DNA of 64,000 bases, taken from assembly GCA_950054255.1 (NCBI GenBank), contig CATLOR010000001.1, forward strand, positions 124,001 to 188,000. The letters are read 5' to 3'. Positions 44,396 through 53,524 of the stretch are shown one piece after another (positions within the stretch are counted from its first letter, which is position 1; the number at the start of each line of letters is the position of its first letter). This stretch comes from an uncultured Rickettsiales bacterium. Lineage in GTDB: Bacteria > Pseudomonadota > Alphaproteobacteria > Micavibrionales > GCA-2720935. Under the pieces are notes generated by a model. The model was not told where the DNA came from. It was given only the letters and a program-made list of their open reading frames with translations, and made no database searches. The translations under genes and the position numbers were made by a program.

Positions 44396-44650
44396 TTAAT
44401 GCATCGTCAATTCGCGTATTGCTTGCTTTAAATGCTTTAAAGTATCACCATGATCCATATCTGTTTCATCAGTTGTGGTCAAATTTTCTGCTTCTGATGC
44501 TAGAATACGATCTTCTTCAAAAGCCCAGCTTTTCAAAATTCGGATCTTTTGTTGTCTTGTTAAGTCTTGGTTATTTAAAACTTCATCTGCTGAGTTAAAA
44601 TAGCTAGATGGATACAATATCAATTTTTCAATTCTTGTTGTCAGCGTCAT
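44396..44650 (-). CDS. small conserved alphaproteobacterial protein
   Basis: 84 residues; the central stretch with YPSSYFNSADEVLNNQDLT and QQKIRILKSWAFEED is a pattern I know from small uncharacterised proteins of Alphaproteobacteria. Function unknown. Upstream on its strand GGAAT-N17-TGTTA resembles a weakened EcfG promoter, and the neighbours are stress genes, so general-stress expression is plausible. Confidence 0.65.
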   Translation of the reverse strand: MTLTTRIEKLILYPSSYFNSADEVLNNQDLTRQQKIRILKSWAFEEDRILASEAENLTTTDETDMDHGDTLKHLKQAIRELTMH

Positions 44651-44721
44651 CGTAACAATCCTTCCTTTAATATTCTAACATTTGACCTTTCAAAAAATTC
44701 CCAAAAAATACATTCTTTCTG

Positions 44722-44747
44722 GGAACAAAGTCACCCTATGATCCGTT
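44722..44747 (+). promoter_or_regulatory. EcfG-type stress promoter
   Basis: GGAAC (44722-44726), 17 nt, CGTT (44744-44747): an exact match to the EcfG consensus, 36 bases before the start codon of the next gene. Confidence 0.8.
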
Positions 44748-44782
44748 AGTATTATGAAATAACTTTAAAGGAGGTCTTTAAA

Positions 44783-45322
44783 ATGACAACCACAAGAACA
44801 CGCGAAGCTGTTGGTATTTTTGACAATCAGTCAAAACTTGATGCAGCCGTCGCAGAACTAGAACTTTCTGAATTCGCTCATCATGATATTAGCGTTCTAG
44901 GCGATCAAGAAACATTAGAAGAACGGTTTGGTAGCCAAGCCGTTAACCCTGAACGTCTAGAAGATAATCCAGAAGCGCCAAGAGGCACATATGTACATCC
45001 AGAAGAAAAAACAATTGGCGCCAGTGTCATTATTGGTGTTCCCGCTTATATTTTTGGCTGTATCGCTGCGCTTTTTGTAAATCCTGCTTCAAATTTTGCA
45101 CTCCTCGGTGCGGTTACAACAGGTTCTCTTTTTGGCGCCTTACTTGGAGGAATCGTTGTGTATTTTTTAAATCAACGTCTGCAAAACAGAACACGCCGTC
45201 AAATTAAAAAAGGAGGTCTTCTCCTATGGGTGCATACTCCAAATCATACAAAAGAAAGACGGGCAATGGATATATTAAGACGCCATGGTGGCCGCCATGT
45301 GCACGTTCACAGCATAGCGTAG
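44783..45322 (+). CDS. general stress membrane protein (GspM/YflT-like N-terminus)
   Basis: 179 residues. The first 45 residues (REAVGIFDNQSKLDAAVAELE) resemble heat-induced or general stress protein 17M domains; two transmembrane helices follow (about 80-130), then a basic tail with HGGRHVHVHS. Function unknown. A strong ribosome site (AAAGGAGGT) and an exact EcfG promoter precede it, and a strong terminator follows. Confidence 0.75.
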   Translation: MTTTRTREAVGIFDNQSKLDAAVAELELSEFAHHDISVLGDQETLEERFGSQAVNPERLEDNPEAPRGTYVHPEEKTIGASVIIGVPAYIFGCIAALFVNPASNFALLGAVTTGSLFGALLGGIVVYFLNQRLQNRTRRQIKKGGLLLWVHTPNHTKERRAMDILRRHGGRHVHVHSIA

Positions 45323-45342
45323 AAACTCAAATAACACCCTTA

Positions 45343-45378
45343 AAAAAAGCTCTCTGACTTATATATGAGAGCTTTTTT
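45343..45378 (+). terminator. rho-independent terminator
   Basis: A 12-bp stem (AAAAAAGCTCTC / GAGAGCTTTTTT) with a 12-nt loop and a long T run. Confidence 0.9.
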
Positions 45379-45387
45379 ATTTTTTTA

Positions 45388-45413
45388 GGAACTCTTTTAT
45401 AAGATGACATGTT
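45388..45413 (+). promoter_or_regulatory. EcfG-type stress promoter
   Basis: GGAAC (45388-45392), 17 nt, TGTT (45410-45413), 33 bases before the PA2779-type gene. Confidence 0.65.
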
Positions 45414-45445
45414 GGCTTAACACGACCAACGAAAAGGAGAAAAAT

Positions 45446-45838
45446 ATGTTTAAGAAATCAAAAGCTATTATCGCATCACTTGCCATTTTGGGAATGCTAT
45501 CAGCAAATGTTGCTTGGGCAGGTTACACACCAAGTACACAAGCGATGGAAACCCAAAAAACGCAAGATCAACGTTCTGAAATATCAACACTCCTTGATCG
45601 TTCAGACGTACGTGACACCTTACAAGCACATGGTGTTTCACCAGAAGAAGCTCAAGAGCGTTTAGCACAGTTATCACCAACACAAGTTGATCAATTGAAA
45701 ACACAACTTGATACAATGCCTGCTGGTGAAGGTGCTGTCGGCGCCGTTATTGGAGCTGCATTGATCGTGTTCCTCGTATTATTATTTACAGACATTATCG
45801 GTGAAACAGACGTATATAACTTTGACGACGGCAGATAA
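45446..45838 (+). CDS. PA2779 family protein
   Basis: 130 residues: a signal peptide (cleavage near WA-GY), a soluble helical segment with the LxxxDVRDTLQAHGVSPEEAQERLAQL pattern, and a C-terminal transmembrane helix followed by FTDIIGETDVYNF, the hallmark of the PA2779 family. AAGGAG precedes the ATG at 45446. It pairs with the PA2778-type cysteine peptidase gene directly downstream, as in many proteobacteria; the function of the pair is unknown. Confidence 0.85.
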   Translation: MFKKSKAIIASLAILGMLSANVAWAGYTPSTQAMETQKTQDQRSEISTLLDRSDVRDTLQAHGVSPEEAQERLAQLSPTQVDQLKTQLDTMPAGEGAVGAVIGAALIVFLVLLFTDIIGETDVYNFDDGR

Positions 45839-45856
45839 TCGTCTATAGTTATTTAG

Positions 45857-46816
45857 ATGACATTATTTTCTAAATACCTATTCAATTTTATTTTAAAAAG
45901 AGGCAGGATTTTTATATATATCTTGCCTCTTTTTATTACGGTTGCCTGCACATCTGTACACATCCCAACCAAAACATCTTTATTAGAAAAGAATATCCCA
46001 ACATATCATAAAATAAACGCTGTTCCTGTTATTGAACAAGCTGACCATTATTGTGGGCCTGCCGCGCTCGCAACAGTTGCTCAATATAATAAACGCTCCC
46101 TAAGCCAAGCAAAAGCAGCAAGTATGGTATACACAAAAGGTCGCAAAGGGACGTTTCAACATGATATAGTCAGTGCCATACAGCGCCTCAACCTCTTAGC
46201 CGTCCCTGTACGCTCCCCAACAGATCTGTTTATTGAAATTTCACAAAACTATCCTGTTTTAATTTTTCAAAATTTGGGACTTTCTTGGTACCCAACATGG
46301 CATTATAGCGTCATAAGTGGCTATGATATTGATGAAGAAAATGTCTTTATCCATGACGGAACAGCACAAGCCAAGTGGCAATCAATGTCGACGGTCTTTA
46401 AAACATGGAAGAGAACAGAGAATTGGGGTTATATTGCCGTTTCTCCAGGAACAATCCCTAAAACAGCCACGGCAGAAAACTTACTCCAATCAACAGCACA
46501 GCTTGAAGCGGCTGGCCATTTAGAAAGCGCAAAACAGTCTTACAAAGCCATTCTTGATCACTTTCCAAAACAACATGCTGCCTATTTTGGACTAGGGAAT
46601 ATTGCTGTGACAGAGAAAAACTATGGGCTTGCTATTAAGAATTATAAATCTGCTTTATCTCTAAAAACCGACTATGTTCCAGCCCTTAACAATTTGGGCT
46701 ATGCCTATTCTTTTTCAGGTGATACACAAAAAGCTTGCGACCATTTAAATCGCTATAAAACTACATATACTAGTCTTAAAGACAGCTATGATGATCTTTG
46801 TATAATAAAAAAATAG
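45857..46816 (+). CDS. PA2778 family C39-like cysteine peptidase with TPR repeats
   Basis: 319 residues: an N-terminal lipoprotein-like hydrophobic segment with a Cys (VACTS), a C39-like peptidase domain with the catalytic Cys in ADHYCGPAALATV and His in WHYSVISGYD followed by an Asp, then two or three tetratricopeptide repeats (QHAAYFGLGNIAV, VPALNNLGYAYS). Expected to cleave or bind a periplasmic partner, presumably the PA2779-type protein encoded 18 nt upstream. Confidence 0.85.
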   Translation: MTLFSKYLFNFILKRGRIFIYILPLFITVACTSVHIPTKTSLLEKNIPTYHKINAVPVIEQADHYCGPAALATVAQYNKRSLSQAKAASMVYTKGRKGTFQHDIVSAIQRLNLLAVPVRSPTDLFIEISQNYPVLIFQNLGLSWYPTWHYSVISGYDIDEENVFIHDGTAQAKWQSMSTVFKTWKRTENWGYIAVSPGTIPKTATAENLLQSTAQLEAAGHLESAKQSYKAILDHFPKQHAAYFGLGNIAVTEKNYGLAIKNYKSALSLKTDYVPALNNLGYAYSFSGDTQKACDHLNRYKTTYTSLKDSYDDLCIIKK

Positions 46817-46870
46817 ATTTTTTTTCCAAGGATTCTATACTAAGACGTCGTCCTATCTTTAAGGAGTGTT

Positions 46871-47413
46871 ATGGCGCAAGAAAATAATGAAATAGGCTTA
46901 ATCAAGCAAGCGCAAGACGGACATGTCCACGCGTTCGAACAGCTTATTAATTTACATTATGATACGATTTTCAAAATGGCATTTAAATGGTGTGGTAATC
47001 GTAACGACGCAGAAGATATTACACAAGATGTCTGTATCAAGCTCGCCAAAAACATTATTCTTTTTAAAGGAGAAAGCCGTTTTACAAGCTGGTTATACCG
47101 CGTGACAATCAACACAGCGAAAGATTGGTATAAAAAACATAAACGCCATACACATCAAGATTTTGATGAAATAGAAAGCGCCTATAGTAACGAGCAACCT
47201 GAAGAGGTCTTATTTGCAAAACAGGTTCTAACCGCACTGCATACACTACCGGAAGGTGAGAAAGATGCACTTATCCTTGTTGTGACATACGGGCTCTCTC
47301 ATAAAGAAGCCGCAGATATCTTAGATGTAAAAGAAAGCACGGTTTCATGGCGTGTTCATGAAGCACGTAAAAAATTAAAAGTACAATTTGAAAAGGAGGC
47401 TCATTATGGATGA
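46871..47413 (+). CDS. ECF sigma factor, paired with a VWA-fused anti-sigma
   Basis: 180 residues with region 2 (DAEDITQDVCIKLAKN, SWLYRVTINTAKD) and region 4 (LPEGEKDALILVVTYGLSHKEAADIL, STVSWRVHEARKKL). AAGGAG lies before the ATG. The upstream sequence contains a CGTCGTCC typical of ECF -10 elements, suggesting autoregulation. The downstream gene overlaps its last 8 bases and has an anti-sigma-like N-terminus, so the two form a sigma/anti-sigma unit. Confidence 0.85.
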   Translation: MAQENNEIGLIKQAQDGHVHAFEQLINLHYDTIFKMAFKWCGNRNDAEDITQDVCIKLAKNIILFKGESRFTSWLYRVTINTAKDWYKKHKRHTHQDFDEIESAYSNEQPEEVLFAKQVLTALHTLPEGEKDALILVVTYGLSHKEAADILDVKESTVSWRVHEARKKLKVQFEKEAHYG

Positions 47414-49352
47414 TAAAAAAATAGATGATATTTTAAAAAATATGCCTGCTCCTGAGAGTGATTCAAACGCAAAAAAACGCGCTGTAAACCTTGCAACAGC
47501 GGCTTTTGAAAAGCATCAAAGAAAAAAAGAAAAAAAATTCCAAGGATTTTCATTTCTCGGTCGTCTTATCGGTATAGACAACCAAAATGAAAGGAAAAAA
47601 ATCATGAAAAACAAAAACCAAAAAAGACTTTTTATAGGCAGCGCGCTTGCCATTGGATGTGCCTGTTTACTGGCATTACCTGTTGCTTTTGACCATTTTG
47701 ATAGCTCTTCTCACACAGGAAAACATGTGAATGAAACGCATCTTTCAAAAATTGCTCCCGTCAAGCCAGCACAAGAAGAAATGGTTATGGCAGAAGTTGA
47801 TACACGTGCTCTCCCCCCTATGAGAGCAAAAAACAAAGCCGTGGCTGATTTTGCAGGGATTGCATCAGCCCCTATGGCAAGAATGGAGCTCAGTGCAAAG
47901 CCCATGGTCCACGATCTCACTCCGTCTTCTTATCAAGAAGACGGACGTGATCAATTTGAATCAGTTGAAACAAACCCAATCAAACTGGTGTCAAAAGACC
48001 CTGTTTCTACCTTTTCAAGTGATGTTGATACCAGTAGCTATAGTTTTGTAAGACGCCAACTTAATAGTGGGAATCTGCCGCAAAAAGACGCGATCCGTGT
48101 CGAAGAAATGATTAACTATTTTGATTACACCTACCCTGTGCCAGAAACAAAAGAACATCCGTTTAAACCAACAATCGCTATTACGGATAGCCCTTGGAAT
48201 GATGGAAAGAAACTGATGCATATTGGCATTAAAGGCTATGATGTTGAAACACGCCCGAAAAGCAATCTCGTCTTTTTACTTGATACATCTGGCTCTATGA
48301 ACGCTTCAGATAAACTGCCACTTTTAAAAAATTCATTAAAATTGATGATCGATAGCATGAATGAAGATGATATGATCTCAATTGTTGCTTATGCAGGATC
48401 AGCCGGTGCCGTCTTAGAACCAACACAAGCAAAAGAAAAGAGTAAAATCATTGCCGCGCTTGAAAACTTGCGCGCTGGTGGTTCTACAGCCGGAGCAGCA
48501 GGGATTACTCTTGCTTACCAATTAGCTGAACAAAACTTTAAGGATGATGCTGTTAACCGCGTTATCCTAGCAACAGACGGTGATTTCAATGTTGGTATCA
48601 CCAACCGCGAAGAATTAAAAGATTTTGTTGAACGTAAACGAGAAAAGGGCATTTTCTTATCTGTCTTCGGCTTTGGTCAAGGTAATTATAATGACCATCT
48701 CATGCAAACATTAGCACAAAATGGAAATGGTGTTGCGGCCTATATCGACACCCTTAATGAGGCGCGCAAAATTTTAGTTGAAGAAGCAACATCGACACTA
48801 TTTCCAATTGCAAAAGACGTAAAATTCCAAGTCGAATTTAATCCTAATAAGGTTGCTGAATACCGTCTTGTGGGCTATGAAACACGTGCTTTAAAACGTG
48901 AAGATTTTAACAATGACAAAGTGGATGCTGGTGATATTGGTGCAGGCCATGCTGTTACAGCCATTTACGAGATCACACCGACTGACAGTGAAACCCGCAG
49001 CATTGATCCTCTTCGTTATGGTGAGCAAACAAAAGACACCTCTTCTACCAGTAAAAGTGATGAATATGGTTTTTTAAAAATTCGTTACAAAAATCCAAAA
49101 GAAGATACATCACGCTTAATAGAAGCCCCTATTACATCGGCGAATGAAACACTTGATGACTCTTTAAAACAAGATACAGATTGGGCGATTGCTGTTGCTA
49201 GTTTTGGGCAATTATTAAAAGGTAGCCAATATATCAACAATTTTGACTATGATGATGTAATTGCTTTAGCCAATAGTGCAAAAGGAATGGATGAATTCGG
49301 CTATCGTAGTGAGTTTGTAACACTTGTCCGTTTAGCAAAAACGCAACAATAA
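47406..49352 (+). CDS. VWA-domain protein (YfbK-like) with anti-sigma-like N-terminus
   Basis: 648 residues. Residues 1-70 are charged and cytoplasmic, about 72-92 form a transmembrane helix, and the rest is periplasmic: a YfbK-type N-terminal domain, a von Willebrand A domain with MIDAS motif (FLLDTSGSM) and a C-terminal DUF3520-like domain. The gene follows AAGGAGG at ATG 47406 and overlaps the sigma gene by 8 bases. The layout suggests a membrane anti-sigma factor whose periplasmic VWA domain senses a ligand or metal; the sigma-binding role of the N-terminus is inferred from gene order. Confidence 0.85.
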   Translation: MDDKKIDDILKNMPAPESDSNAKKRAVNLATAAFEKHQRKKEKKFQGFSFLGRLIGIDNQNERKKIMKNKNQKRLFIGSALAIGCACLLALPVAFDHFDSSSHTGKHVNETHLSKIAPVKPAQEEMVMAEVDTRALPPMRAKNKAVADFAGIASAPMARMELSAKPMVHDLTPSSYQEDGRDQFESVETNPIKLVSKDPVSTFSSDVDTSSYSFVRRQLNSGNLPQKDAIRVEEMINYFDYTYPVPETKEHPFKPTIAITDSPWNDGKKLMHIGIKGYDVETRPKSNLVFLLDTSGSMNASDKLPLLKNSLKLMIDSMNEDDMISIVAYAGSAGAVLEPTQAKEKSKIIAALENLRAGGSTAGAAGITLAYQLAEQNFKDDAVNRVILATDGDFNVGITNREELKDFVERKREKGIFLSVFGFGQGNYNDHLMQTLAQNGNGVAAYIDTLNEARKILVEEATSTLFPIAKDVKFQVEFNPNKVAEYRLVGYETRALKREDFNNDKVDAGDIGAGHAVTAIYEITPTDSETRSIDPLRYGEQTKDTSSTSKSDEYGFLKIRYKNPKEDTSRLIEAPITSANETLDDSLKQDTDWAIAVASFGQLLKGSQYINNFDYDDVIALANSAKGMDEFGYRSEFVTLVRLAKTQQ

Positions 49353-49366
49353 TCTTTACCTCTCTT

Positions 49367-49403
49367 TATGATCTGGTCGTTTTTAAAAAGCGGCCGGATC
49401 ATA
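49367..49403. terminator. hairpin between convergent genes
   Basis: A 13-bp stem with two G-T pairs (TATGATCTGGTCG / CGGCCGGATCATA) and an A/T loop lies between the VWA gene and alr, running into the end of alr. Confidence 0.5.
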
Positions 49404-50507
49404 TTTATAACTACGTTCATACCTAGAAGAGAGTGCCGTTAAAACCTCGTAATCAAAAGACCCAGCATCCGTACCGATATCCGAAGCGGCTTGATGTGGA
49501 CCAATCATTTCCACCATATCACCCTCATGGGGTCTAATCTCTTCTGGTATATGCGAGATATCAATCACTGTTAAATCCATCGAAACACGTCCTAAGATAG
49601 GACATCTCATCCCTTGCCAATAGAAAGCGCCTTTATTTGATAAAGATCTGAAAATACCATCCGCATAACCAGCCCCTATGATCGCTACTGTTTTTACATC
49701 ATCACAATGATAGGTCGCCCCATAGCCTACAAAAGCACCTGCTCTTAATGTTTTAATAGAAAGAATTCTCAAATCCACTTGTACCACGCGCATCATTGGG
49801 TTGATTTCGTTATAAGGTGTTGGATTTAATCCATATAAAGCCATACCAGGTCTTACTTCATCAAAATGGTACTCTTCTCCTAAAAAAATGCCTGAGGAAT
49901 TTGCAAATGATTTTGGTATATCTGGATATAAATCACCAATCGCTTTAAAGAGATTTAACTGTGCTTCATTTAAAGAATGTTCTGGTGTGTCAGCGCAAGC
50001 CAGATGACTCATCACCCCTTTCACAGTAATATGACTTAAAAGTGAAGTATCTGTTGCTAAAGGCGTTGCATGCTCTGGCTCAATTCCTAAACGGTTCATC
50101 CCTGTATCAAAATGTAAATACGCAGGTAAAGACAAATTGGCTTTTTGTGCAAAGTCACGATAATGCGTCACTTCTTTCATACTACTTAATACAGGAATAA
50201 AGCCTTCTTCTAAAAATGTGGTCGCATATTCATCATCAAAACCGTTTAAAACATAAAGGGAAATATCATCGAAATATTGTCTAAGATGTAATGCTTCTTG
50301 TAGAGTTGCGACAAAAAATTTTCGACACTCTAACGCATGAAGCGCATGAACAACGTCTTTGGCACCAAGTCCATAGGCATTGGCTTTCACAGCAGGGGTA
50401 ATCTCCACTTTCTTGCCAACACGTTTTTGAAGGAGTTGATAATTCTCACATAACGCGTTCAAATCTATTGTGAGATGTCCTGATTGCTGTGTTGAAATAC
50501 CAAACAT
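49383..50507 (-). CDS. alr: alanine racemase
   Basis: PLP enzyme making D-alanine for peptidoglycan. The PLP Lys is in PAVKANAYGLG (near 41) and the catalytic Tyr region reads VGYGATYH; the C-terminal RVSMDLTVIDI is conserved. 374 residues, full length. A single-gene unit facing the VWA gene. Confidence 0.93.
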   Translation of the reverse strand: MFGISTQQSGHLTIDLNALCENYQLLQKRVGKKVEITPAVKANAYGLGAKDVVHALHALECRKFFVATLQEALHLRQYFDDISLYVLNGFDDEYATTFLEEGFIPVLSSMKEVTHYRDFAQKANLSLPAYLHFDTGMNRLGIEPEHATPLATDTSLLSHITVKGVMSHLACADTPEHSLNEAQLNLFKAIGDLYPDIPKSFANSSGIFLGEEYHFDEVRPGMALYGLNPTPYNEINPMMRVVQVDLRILSIKTLRAGAFVGYGATYHCDDVKTVAIIGAGYADGIFRSLSNKGAFYWQGMRCPILGRVSMDLTVIDISHIPEEIRPHEGDMVEMIGPHQAASDIGTDAGSFDYEVLTALSSRYERSYKYDPAAF

Positions 50508-50643
50508 AATGCTCCTTTATTTGTCTCTTGTCGCATTCATTCATCATTATATCTATATAATATTACGAAACGTATAAAGAGTGCATCCTTTTTATAAAAA
50601 ATGATCTCTAGTAACCCTGTATAGAATAGGCTATAAAACAAGG

Positions 50644-52899
50644 ATGAAATTAAAAGATATCTACAAAAACAAGCTCTTTTTAAGAAACTTCTTTATTTTT
50701 ATAGGGCTTCTTTTTATCTATTTTGCCGTCATGCTTTATAGCATCTATTACGGTTCAAAAGATTTAGATCGCTCAGATGGTCTTGTAATCGAAACCTATA
50801 AAACAATTACAGAAGTAAAAGAATTATCAGAGCTTTTTAGTGCGATGCTCGCATCCCAACGAGGATACCTTTTAACAGGGGACACACTCTTTTTTAGTCA
50901 ATATCAAACAGAGAAGAAAAAAACAGCCGATCTGATCAGTAAATTAAGCGAGAAGTTCAAAGAAAATTCATCACAACAAAATCGTCTTAACACTATTAGA
51001 GATTACTCAATTCAATTTACAAGCACTCTAGAACAACATGCTGAAACGAGTGAACCTAATAAAAGAAACAAAACCATTTTAAAAGACCTTGATTATATTA
51101 GAGAAATTCGTAACAACCTGGCACAGGTAAATAATGCGCTTTTAGATGAACAATATGATATTTTAGACCATCGTATGGATACGCTAGAAGATGAGAAAAA
51201 TCAGTATCTTGATAATTTAACAACCAGTATTGCGATCTCAACACTCTTAATTATTCTTATTCATGGCAGTTTATTATACACACAACATGGCCGCTCTAGA
51301 GCAGAGAGTGAATTAGAAGAAACGAAGAAGCGCTTAGAACTTGCAATTGAAGGGACACAAGATGGAATCTTTGATTGGGATTTGATTACAAATAAAGCCT
51401 TCTATTCTAGAGCCTTTTTTATGATGCTTGGCTATAATGACCGAGGCGGCGAATATGAAGCCATTGAAAGCTTAAAAGAACTCCTCCACCCTGATGACCA
51501 AGATAAAGTTTGGGATCATATGCAACAGTATCTCAACGGTGATTTATCTGAATATATGCAAGAATTTCGTATGCGCCATAAATCTGGACGCTGGATTTGG
51601 GTGCGCTCTCGTGGGCAGGCTCTCTTTGGTGATCATGGCAAAGCCTATCGCATGATCGGCTCTCACAGTGACATAACTCACATCATAAAAAGCAAAGAGA
51701 AACTAGAAGACGAAAAAACACAAGCCGTCGAAGCGAACCGTGCAAAAAGTGATTTCTTAGCCCATATGAGTCATGAGATCAGAACCCCTCTCACAGCGAT
51801 CTCTGGAATTGCTGAAATCTTAGAAAAGAACCAAGATAATTTAGATGATAAGCAAAAGAAGCTTGTCTCAACACTGACCTCTAGCTCCACCTCTCTCAAA
51901 GAGTTAATTAATGATGTTCTTGATTTCTCAAAAATTGAAAGCGGTGAAGTTGAACTTGATGAAAAAGATTTTGTCGCTGAAGATTTATTTGAGCCGATTG
52001 TCAGCATGATGAATATCAAAGCGATAGAAAAAGGCATCAGCCTCTATATTGATTATTCAGCACTTGGAAAACAAACCATCGTTGGCGATATAAAACGTAT
52101 TCGACAAATTCTAATCAACCTCATCGGAAACGCTATTAAATTCACAGAAAAAGGCGGCGTAACTGTTGTTGCAACAGTTAAAAACGATCATGAAAATCAT
52201 GCTTTATGCGTGGATGTAAAAGATACGGGTATTGGAATTAAAGAAAAAGACTTAAAGCTTATATTCGAACGTTTTAAGCAAGCAGACTCAACCGTTGCGC
52301 GTCGTTTTGGCGGTACTGGTTTAGGGCTTCCTATTTCTAAGAAATTAGCACATTTAATGCTCGGTGACATTACTGTTAAAAGTATTCAAGATGAAGGCTC
52401 GACCTTCTCACTCGTTATTCCTTATATTGCAGGTGAAGAAGAAATCGAGGAAGAAGAAACAAACAAATCTACCTTACAAAAAATAACAGATAAAATAACG
52501 ACCGAAATACAAGATGAGGTTAAAGCTTTAATCGTAGAAGATTACGAAGGAAATGTTGTTGTTATTGGATATATTTTAGAAGAACTTGGTATTGCTTATG
52601 ACATCGCAACAAATGGGCAAGAAGCTTTAGACCTATGGCAGAATAATTTTTATAACCTTATCCTAATGGATGTCCAGATGCCTATTATGGATGGGTTCAC
52701 AGCGACTAAGAAAATAAGAAGTATTGAAAAAGAAAAAGAGCTAGATGCTATTCCAATTATTGGAATGACGGCGCATGCTCTCGTTGGGGATAAAGAAGAA
52801 TGTGTTGAGGCCGGCATGGATTCATATCTTCCTAAACCCATCGTAGAAACCGACCTCAAAACTGAAATTTATAAATATCTTAAAAAAGACGCTGCGTAA
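50644..52899 (+). CDS. hybrid sensor kinase: CHASE3-PAS-HisKA-HATPase-REC
   Basis: 751 residues. Transmembrane helices near 13-35 and 193-212 bracket a helical CHASE3-type domain (SQRGYLLTGD). A PAS domain follows (about 230-350), then the H-box HMSHEIRTPL (His near 377), HATPase (NLIGNAIKF, DTGIGI, GGTGLGLPIS) and a receiver with phospho-Asp in LILMDVQMPIMDG (near 675). No Hpt domain is attached, so phosphate would leave through a separate Hpt. It stands beside ecfG and the OmpR regulator, so it may feed the stress circuit; CHASE3 hybrid kinases often do so in Alphaproteobacteria. Confidence 0.9.
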   Translation: MKLKDIYKNKLFLRNFFIFIGLLFIYFAVMLYSIYYGSKDLDRSDGLVIETYKTITEVKELSELFSAMLASQRGYLLTGDTLFFSQYQTEKKKTADLISKLSEKFKENSSQQNRLNTIRDYSIQFTSTLEQHAETSEPNKRNKTILKDLDYIREIRNNLAQVNNALLDEQYDILDHRMDTLEDEKNQYLDNLTTSIAISTLLIILIHGSLLYTQHGRSRAESELEETKKRLELAIEGTQDGIFDWDLITNKAFYSRAFFMMLGYNDRGGEYEAIESLKELLHPDDQDKVWDHMQQYLNGDLSEYMQEFRMRHKSGRWIWVRSRGQALFGDHGKAYRMIGSHSDITHIIKSKEKLEDEKTQAVEANRAKSDFLAHMSHEIRTPLTAISGIAEILEKNQDNLDDKQKKLVSTLTSSSTSLKELINDVLDFSKIESGEVELDEKDFVAEDLFEPIVSMMNIKAIEKGISLYIDYSALGKQTIVGDIKRIRQILINLIGNAIKFTEKGGVTVVATVKNDHENHALCVDVKDTGIGIKEKDLKLIFERFKQADSTVARRFGGTGLGLPISKKLAHLMLGDITVKSIQDEGSTFSLVIPYIAGEEEIEEEETNKSTLQKITDKITTEIQDEVKALIVEDYEGNVVVIGYILEELGIAYDIATNGQEALDLWQNNFYNLILMDVQMPIMDGFTATKKIRSIEKEKELDAIPIIGMTAHALVGDKEECVEAGMDSYLPKPIVETDLKTEIYKYLKKDAA

Positions 52900-52900
52900 T

Positions 52901-53383
52901 TTAGGCTGCCAATTGATAAGATAATTCTGATCTTGCACGAGAAAGGCGCGAACGAACTGTTCCAACAGGAATATTCAATTTCTCTGCGGCAGCCTCATAA
53001 GGCATCCCTTTCATACAAACATAAACGATTACATCTCTATAGTTTTCTGACATTTTTGAAATTGCTCTGCGCACTTCATTAAATTCTACTTTAATGTCTT
53101 GTGTCGCACTCACAGACTCATTTTGAATAATATCTTCGGGGTCTGCGCCATATTCAAATTTTGTCTTTCTTTTAAATTGTGAAGCAAAAAGGTTAAACAT
53201 TATTTTGGATAACCAGCTATATAAAGAGCCTGAACCATTATGAGTAAAAAGCTCTTTTTTCTCAATGGCACGCACACATGTATCTTGCAATAGATCTTGT
53301 GCATCTGCTTCATTACGTGTTAAGCGCAATGCGAATTTCTCTAACCTGGGAATATGTTCTTCAATCTCTTTATTCTTAAACAT
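52901..53383 (-). CDS. ecfG: EcfG-type general stress sigma factor
   Basis: 160 residues from ATG 53383, which has AAGGAGG just upstream. Region 2 reads FALRLTRNEADAQDLLQDTCVRAIEK and region 4 MSENYRDVIVYVCMKGMPYEAAAEKLNIPVGTVRSRLSRARSEL, the ECF15/EcfG pattern. The GGAAC promoters around it support this. NepR and PhyR genes, normally near ecfG, are not in the window. It is divergent from an OmpR-type regulator and convergent with the hybrid kinase (stop codons 1 nt apart). Confidence 0.8.
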   Translation of the reverse strand: MFKNKEIEEHIPRLEKFALRLTRNEADAQDLLQDTCVRAIEKKELFTHNGSGSLYSWLSKIMFNLFASQFKRKTKFEYGADPEDIIQNESVSATQDIKVEFNEVRRAISKMSENYRDVIVYVCMKGMPYEAAAEKLNIPVGTVRSRLSRARSELSYQLAA

Positions 53384-53443
53384 AGCTACCTCCTTATAAT
53401 GTGTGTGTTTTTGTAGCTTACATCTATAAGTATAGGCGCCCTC

Positions 53444-53503
53444 TGTAACGTCCGTTTTTCGAAAATGTAACCATTTTGAAAAATTATGTTTCAACTCTGT
53501 AAC
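53444..53503. promoter_or_regulatory. three TGTAAC direct repeats between ecfG and the OmpR gene
   Basis: TGTAAC occurs at 53444-53449, 53466-53471 and 53498-53503, spaced by 22 and 32 bases, close to whole helical turns. Direct repeats in phase are the usual form of OmpR/PhoB-class sites, so the divergent regulator may bind here and control itself and ecfG. Confidence 0.4.
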
Positions 53504-53524
53504 AATGGTTGTATGCTTGCGTTG

